Below, piece after piece: positions 13,600-17,860 of a stretch of DNA of 17,860 bases (position 1 is its first letter; the number at the start of each line of letters is the position of its first letter). The position numbers and the translations under genes were made by a program. The DNA comes from RGIG6375 sp964472725 (GTDB taxonomy: Bacteria > Bacillota > Clostridia > Oscillospirales > Oscillospiraceae), in NCBI GenBank assembly GCA_964472725.1, contig CAYYLZ010000040.1, positions 1-17,860 on the forward strand, given 5' to 3'. Under the pieces are notes generated by a model. That model did no database searches. It was not told the origin of the DNA and saw only the letters and a list, made by a program, of their open reading frames with translations.

Positions 13600-16419
13600 T
13601 TAGCCAACGATCCAGATGTAAGCGCAGAGGTCAGCATCGTCATCGTCCATAACGGCAACGAAGCAATCGCCCTCGGAGAGCTCGTCAACAACAACGCCGC
13701 CAGCGGTGCAGTCATAGATGACGGTATCATTGTTGTAGTACCAGCGGTTTGCACCAACATTGTAGCCGCAAACGGTGTCAACCATCAGAGCAGCAATAGC
13801 GGCCTCGGTGTCTGCATTAGCTTCGTTAGCAGCATCGATAGCATCCTGGTTGGTGTAAACGAGATAATCGTCATAGAAATTGCTGGGAGTGCCATTGTTG
13901 CTCCAAACAACCATTTCAGAGGTGTTATCCATGGGATCTACAAAGTAGAGGTACTCGGTAGTCTCATCGGTAACCTCGGTCTTATTTACGCCTTCGGGAA
14001 CATCTACGAGGGTATCAACGAGTGCCTGGTAACCGTCAACATCAACCTCAACGGTGGTGAAGAAGTTCTCGTCGAGAGAATCGATGGTAGCCTCTTCGAA
14101 CCAGGTCTGTGCGCTGGTGTTGGCATCATAGATGAACAGGCCATTGTTTACAGCCTCATCAGCGTAACCAACGATGTACTCGCCGTTCTCCTGAGCTACG
14201 GTGCAAACAGTGTACATGGTGCCAGCGTTTACGCCATCAAGGTTATCAACGCTTACGGGGATGAAGGCCATTGCGCCGTCCTTGTATGCCATGTAGGTAA
14301 CGGTCTCGTCATCGAAGGAGTAAGCCATAAATACATACATGTACTCGGTGTTGGTGGTGAAGTAATCGTCCTCGACATAAACAACGATGGTCTTAGCGAG
14401 GTCGTCGTTCTTGGTGCCGGTCTTGGCATGAGTTACGAGAACAGAGTAAGAACCTTCAAACTCTTCGGGGAAGGTGGAAATGCCAGTGTAGGTAACGGCG
14501 ACGCCATTGTCATCTATAATGGTGAGAACGGTCTTGCTGTTAGCGGCGAAGCCAGTGCCGGTATCTGCCTCGCCGGTGTCAACAGCGATGGCTGCCTTTA
14601 CGGTAGCGTAGCTGTTACCGGTGAGGGTCTTCAGGGTAACTTCTCCAGCCTCGTTTGCAGTGTAGCTGTACCAGGTGTTAGCGGTAATGCCAGCGTGTAC
14701 ATTGCCATCTTCATCGGCAACCTTGTAGGTACCGTTGGTGTTGGTCTTGGTATCGGCATAGAGAAGGACCTTGCTACCGTCGAAGGTGATGTACTCATCG
14801 CCGTCAGCCTCAGTTTTGATCTGGTAGTCAACTACTTCCTTGCCGCCGGCGGCGTAAACAACTTCCATAACTATGGAACTGTCATTGCCGGTAAGGATGT
14901 TGTCGGTAGCAATCTGGCTCTCTACGCTCTGAACATAGAGATACTGATAAGAACCGGAAGCAGCAGCAGAGTCATACGCATCGGCTCTCAAAATGGTGCC
15001 CAGATAGTCGAAGTAAATCTCGTAAGAGGTGTTGTAGTCGGTAGGAGTGCTCTCTGCTTTGGCGTTTGCATAGTAGCTTACGCCATCAATGTTGTAGATG
15101 AAAGTGGTGTAGTTAATGAATGTGCCAACAACAGGCTCAGCAACACGAATGGTAGCGATTTCATCGTTGCCATTGTTGGTGCCCATGGTGTAGATAACTA
15201 CATCATTCTTTGCGTAACCGGAGATGTCGAAGTCCTCGCCGGAAACAACGATAGAGCCATCAAGAGTGATGGTGTTGGCAGACTTGCTTACCTTGGTAAC
15301 ATCAGCAGTGTGCTCATACCAAACAACGATATCGATAACGTACTTGTTGCTACCCTTGTAGTTTACATAAATCTCAACGGTAGCGCCGTAGCTGGAAACT
15401 GCATTGGTGGTGTAGCCAGCCTTAACGGGAGCGGTAACAACAGCAGTCTTGCCATAAGTGCCGTCCTGCTTTACGCCGTCAACGTAAACATTGATTTCGG
15501 AGGTGGAGCCTTCCTTGTTGAAGTTGTCAGCCGCAGCCTTGCCAATAGCAGTGTAGATGGAACCGGAGTTTACGGTACCGGTGAGAACTGCATCGGGAAC
15601 AGCAACAGCAACTTCGTCAGCAACAATCACACCATCTGCCTCCCAAGACATGCAGGGACGACCAAAATCATCGTTGCCGCTAGCAGACTGGCTCAGCTCA
15701 TACTTGGTGTAACCAAGGGTGTATGCGTAGGGATTGTTGTCAGCCTCGGGATCGGTGGGATCGAAAGTGCCGTCAACAGTGTCAAGAGCGGAAGGACCAA
15801 CGTAGTAAGACTCGAAGGTCTTGTTGTACTTAACAACGGGAACCTTGGTCAGTACGTTGAAAGCATAGAGCATAGCCTCTTCACGGGTTGCGGGATCTGC
15901 AACGTCTTCAGCGAGGGTGCCGGTGAATACGCCGTTGTCGTTAGCGAAGGTGATGGTGTTGATATCCCATGCTGCGCCTTCAAACTCGCCAGCCTTGCCG
16001 TAACCTGCTGCGGAGAGCAGCATCTTAGCGAATGCAATGCCGGTAACGTTAGCGGTGGGATCGAACTCGGTGTCGGATACACCGGAGATGATGCCCTGGC
16101 CCTTCAGGTAGGCAATGTAGCCTGCAGACCAGCGGGAAGCTGCAACGTCTGCAAAGGGAGCGGTGGTGGTGGTCAGCTTTTCAGCGCCAGTCTTACCGAG
16201 AAGCAGATAAGCAATGATCTTAGCTGCCTGCTCACGGGTAACGAGACCCTGGTAGTTCATACCATTCTCGTCACCCTCGATGATGCCGATGCCGGTAACT
16301 ACGGCAACAGCTTCCTCGTAGTTGGTCTTCTCTTCAGCAGCAGCAGCGCCAACGATCATCATGCTGGCGAGCATTGCTACGACGAGGACCAAGGAGAGGA
16401 TCTTCTTGAGAGTCTTCAT
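13600..16419 (-). CDS. Secreted SLH-domain surface protein (S-layer-like)
   Basis: A 939-residue exported protein. A signal peptide is clear: KTLKKILS basic start, hydrophobic core LVLVVAMLASMMIVG, and cleavage near Ala28 (GAAAA-EE). Three SLH repeats follow at about 33-75 (GLVTREQAAKIIAYLLLG), 89-140 (FADVAASRWSAGYIAYLKGQ, FDPTANVTGIAFAKML) and 148-190 (NDNGVFTG, ADPATREEAMLYAFNVLT); such domains anchor proteins to secondary wall polymers. The remaining ~740 residues are acidic, Tyr/Thr/Asp-rich and beta-strand-like, with no enzyme motif I recognise, fitting an S-layer subunit or large adhesin. AAGGAGGAG 7 bases before the ATG and an extended -10 promoter suggest strong expression. A small CACTC/GAGTG hairpin lies in the leader at 16446-16460. 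No C-terminal anchor is visible. Confidence 0.87.
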   Translation of the reverse strand: MKTLKKILSLVLVVAMLASMMIVGAAAAEEKTNYEEAVAVVTGIGIIEGDENGMNYQGLVTREQAAKIIAYLLLGKTGAEKLTTTTAPFADVAASRWSAGYIAYLKGQGIISGVSDTEFDPTANVTGIAFAKMLLSAAGYGKAGEFEGAAWDINTITFANDNGVFTGTLAEDVADPATREEAMLYAFNVLTKVPVVKYNKTFESYYVGPSALDTVDGTFDPTDPEADNNPYAYTLGYTKYELSQSASGNDDFGRPCMSWEADGVIVADEVAVAVPDAVLTGTVNSGSIYTAIGKAAADNFNKEGSTSEINVYVDGVKQDGTYGKTAVVTAPVKAGYTTNAVSSYGATVEIYVNYKGSNKYVIDIVVWYEHTADVTKVSKSANTITLDGSIVVSGEDFDISGYAKNDVVIYTMGTNNGNDEIATIRVAEPVVGTFINYTTFIYNIDGVSYYANAKAESTPTDYNTSYEIYFDYLGTILRADAYDSAAASGSYQYLYVQSVESQIATDNILTGNDSSIVMEVVYAAGGKEVVDYQIKTEADGDEYITFDGSKVLLYADTKTNTNGTYKVADEDGNVHAGITANTWYSYTANEAGEVTLKTLTGNSYATVKAAIAVDTGEADTGTGFAANSKTVLTIIDDNGVAVTYTGISTFPEEFEGSYSVLVTHAKTGTKNDDLAKTIVVYVEDDYFTTNTEYMYVFMAYSFDDETVTYMAYKDGAMAFIPVSVDNLDGVNAGTMYTVCTVAQENGEYIVGYADEAVNNGLFIYDANTSAQTWFEEATIDSLDENFFTTVEVDVDGYQALVDTLVDVPEGVNKTEVTDETTEYLYFVDPMDNTSEMVVWSNNGTPSNFYDDYLVYTNQDAIDAANEANADTEAAIAALMVDTVCGYNVGANRWYYNNDTVIYDCTAGGVVVDELSEGDCFVAVMDDDDADLCAYIWIVG

Positions 16420-16520
16420 AGTGAAACTCCTCCTTCATAATAGTACACTCTTTTGGAGTGCCCGAAATATGTACAAACGCTTGATGATCCGGAATTCCTT
16501 TAAGGCTTAACCATCAAACG

Positions 16521-16529
16521 ATTATACCA
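16521..16529 (-). promoter_or_regulatory. Extended -10 promoter of the SLH-protein gene
   Basis: On the minus strand TGGTATAAT, an extended -10 (TGn + perfect TATAAT). The -35 at 17 bases (TCGTGA) is poor, as is common when TGn is present. Predicted start is about 16514, giving a leader of about 95 bases. Confidence 0.6.
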
Positions 16530-16684
16530 ATAACTGGTAAATATCACGAAAATCTAAAATGTTTGATTTTTAACATTTTCCTTCGATTTTGCAGTGGGAA
16601 CAAAAGTTTACTTTTTTGCACAATTCTCCCTATAATATCTGTTTTTCCGCGATAGGGGCGCAACGGAAAAAGTTTGAAAATCCT

Positions 16685-16844
16685 GTCATTCCGAGCTTGC
16701 GAGGAATCCCACGGTTGAATGGTGCACAGAAACGACACGCCTGCGTCTGTAGTGGGGATTCTTCGGGCTGTGCCCTCTGACGAGGCCCGCAGGCCGAGTG
16801 CATGCGAGCAACCGCGCAGGCGGCTCTTAGCGAGTCGCAATGAC
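16685..16844 (+). repeat. Dispersed repeat family I, copy C (long form)
   Basis: Starts GTCATTCCGAGC and ends GCGAGTCGCAATGAC; the tips are imperfect inverted repeats (GTCATTCCGA against GTCATTGCGA). The first ~95 bases match copy A closely; the distal part (ACGAGGCCCGCAGGCCGAG, then an AACCGCGCAGGCGGCTC hairpin-like stretch) is shared with copy B. It has no gene. Upstream, 16530-16684 is AT-rich and holds only a TTTTTCCG/CGGAAAAA hairpin (about 16644-16675) of unknown meaning. Confidence 0.8.
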
Positions 16845-16863
16845 TGTTTTTTCACCGGCAAAT

Positions 16864-16902
16864 AAAAAACAGGGCAGCGTGAATTCAAATCACGCTGCCC
16901 TG
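16864..16902 (-). terminator. Intrinsic terminator of the M28 peptidase gene
   Basis: Perfect 13-bp stem CAGGGCAGCGTGA (16870-16882) with TCACGCTGCCCTG (16890-16902), seven-base loop, followed on the minus strand by TTTTTTATT. It lies 23 bases after the peptidase stop. Confidence 0.9.
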
Positions 16903-16925
16903 TCGGCAAATGCATTACATATTAA

Positions 16926-17860
16926 TTACTTGGCTTCTTCGGTTTCTTCTTTCTTTTCCTCGGCGGGAGCTTCCTCTTCCTTCTTCTCCTTGCCTGCGGC
17001 GGCGAACTTTCTGCCCATCTCCAGCTTTTCGTTCACGGAGTCGGCGAACTTGCGGGGAATGGGGTTAACGGCGGCGTTAGCCAGCTGCTCGGCGAACATG
17101 GCAACGAAGTTGAGGGTTATCATGAAGGAGTCGGGGTCGATGCGATCCATGGTGTCGGTGTGATTATGGATCTGAGCGCCGCCCTGAGCGTTAAGTCTTG
17201 CGAAGGTGCAGGCGGGAACGCCGGCGGTGGCGAAGCTGGTGGAGTCGGAGCCGTAGGTGTCAAGGGACATCTTTACGGGGTAGTTGTTGACCTTGGCGAG
17301 GTACTCAATGGCGTGCATGGTGTCCTCGCTGGCGGTGCAGCAGCAGCTTTCGTAGCCGATGGTACAGCCGGTCATGTCGAAGTTGATGTCGAAGATGTAG
17401 TTCTTCAGCTCTTCCTCGTGAGCCTCGCAGTACTTGCGGGAACCGACGAGGCCGATCTCCTCGGAGCCGCACCATACGAACTTAAGGGTTCTGCGGCTGC
17501 CCTTTTCCTTGAAGTAGTGCATCAGCTCGGCAATGGTGACGGAGCCGGTGCCGTTATCCCAGCTGCCCTGAGAATAAGCGACGGAGTCGTAGTGGGCGCT
17601 GAATGCGAGAACCTCGTCCTTAAGGTCGGTGCCCTCGATGGTGGCGACTACGTTGTGAGAGGTGCCCTTTTCGGTGGTGGTATCCAGCACCAGCTTTACC
17701 TTGGTGGGCTTGGAAAGAACCAGCTTCTCGGCCTCGGTGATGTGGAGCTTGACGCCGGGAATGGGGCAGTCCTTGCCGAATGCGTCGGAGGGACGCAGCT
17801 CGTTTTTGATGCTCTCGTCCTCGTACATGTTGCCGGCGATGGCGATGTAGCCCAGCGCGC
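16926..17860 (-). CDS. M28 family zinc aminopeptidase, N-terminus cut by window edge
   Basis: The reading frame is open through the right edge (in-frame residues ALGYIAIAGN precede the first Met at 17828), so the true start and N-terminal part lie outside; the Met at 17828 is probably not the start. Di-zinc M28 motifs appear in order: SAHYDSV (zinc His, catalytic Asp), WDNGTGSV (bridging Asp), CGSEEIGLVGS (general-base Glu followed by the zinc Glu), NFDMTG (zinc Asp) and HNHTDTMDRID (last zinc His). These enzymes remove N-terminal amino acids from peptides. The end carries a low-complexity Lys/Glu tail (GKEKKEEEAPAEEKKEE), not part of the catalytic fold. Whether it is exported cannot be judged without the N-terminus. 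It could supply amino acids from peptides brought in by the Opp-type importer, but the two are 13 kb apart and not co-transcribed. Confidence 0.9.
   Translation of the reverse strand, partial: ALGYIAIAGNMYEDESIKNELRPSDAFGKDCPIPGVKLHITEAEKLVLSKPTKVKLVLDTTTEKGTSHNVVATIEGTDLKDEVLAFSAHYDSVAYSQGSWDNGTGSVTIAELMHYFKEKGSRRTLKFVWCGSEEIGLVGSRKYCEAHEEELKNYIFDINFDMTGCTIGYESCCCTASEDTMHAIEYLAKVNNYPVKMSLDTYGSDSTSFATAGVPACTFARLNAQGGAQIHNHTDTMDRIDPDSFMITLNFVAMFAEQLANAAVNPIPRKFADSVNEKLEMGRKFAAAGKEKKEEEAPAEEKKEETEEAK

Noticed and set aside
13564..16440. 958-codon open frame antisense to the SLH-protein gene
   Set aside because: It mirrors the sense gene almost end to end. The sense gene has a signal peptide, SLH repeats, ribosome site, promoter and terminator. 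The antisense frame has none and exists because the sense gene avoids codons whose complements are stops (TTA, CTA, TCA).

Overview
The window looks like the chromosome of an anaerobic gut Clostridia member, probably Oscillospiraceae/Ruminococcaceae-like. This is an inference from gene content (oligopeptide ABC transporter, oxygen-sensitive glycyl radical enzyme, SLH-domain surface protein), from strong AGGAGG ribosome sites, and from several families of short palindromic dispersed repeats. I saw no tRNA, rRNA, CRISPR array, integrase, transposase or plasmid gene. I name no species.

Layout. Positions 44-4074 (minus strand) hold a four-gene dipeptide/oligopeptide ABC importer in the order permease B, permease C, ATPase D, ATPase F. 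It has a good sigma-A-type promoter at 4209-4237 and no substrate-binding protein inside the window. Running the opposite way, 4661-8895 (plus strand) is a tightly packed phage-derived cassette: a tail/baseplate-like protein, two tail-fibre-like proteins with related N-termini (one carrying BspA-type leucine-rich repeats), a third tail-end protein, two small membrane proteins of holin type and an N-acetylmuramoyl-L-alanine amidase. No head, terminase, tail-tube, integrase or repressor gene accompanies it. Its upstream region (about 4479-4653) contains five successive hairpins, the last touching the Shine-Dalgarno.

Positions 8952-11402 (minus) encode a glycyl radical enzyme with a Cys-x-Glu active-site motif, so not a true pyruvate formate-lyase. 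No activating enzyme is adjacent. Its promoter region carries a perfect operator-like inverted repeat (11569-11586) and a leader with two hairpins. Positions 11936-12088 (plus) form a compact unit of promoter, about 120 nt of transcript and intrinsic terminator with no ORF: a candidate small RNA. Positions 12160-12948 (minus) encode a SARP/BTAD-like winged-helix regulator. Three different palindromic repeats are stacked at 12998-13475. Positions 13600-16419 (minus) encode a 939-residue secreted SLH-domain protein, flanked by inverted copies of one dispersed repeat. Positions 16926-17860 (minus) are the C-terminal part of an M28 zinc aminopeptidase that runs off the window edge.

How they fit together: peptide uptake, an M28 peptidase and a surface-layer-type protein are consistent with an amino-acid-using gut anaerobe. 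The phage-derived cassette and the candidate RNA are the least explained parts.
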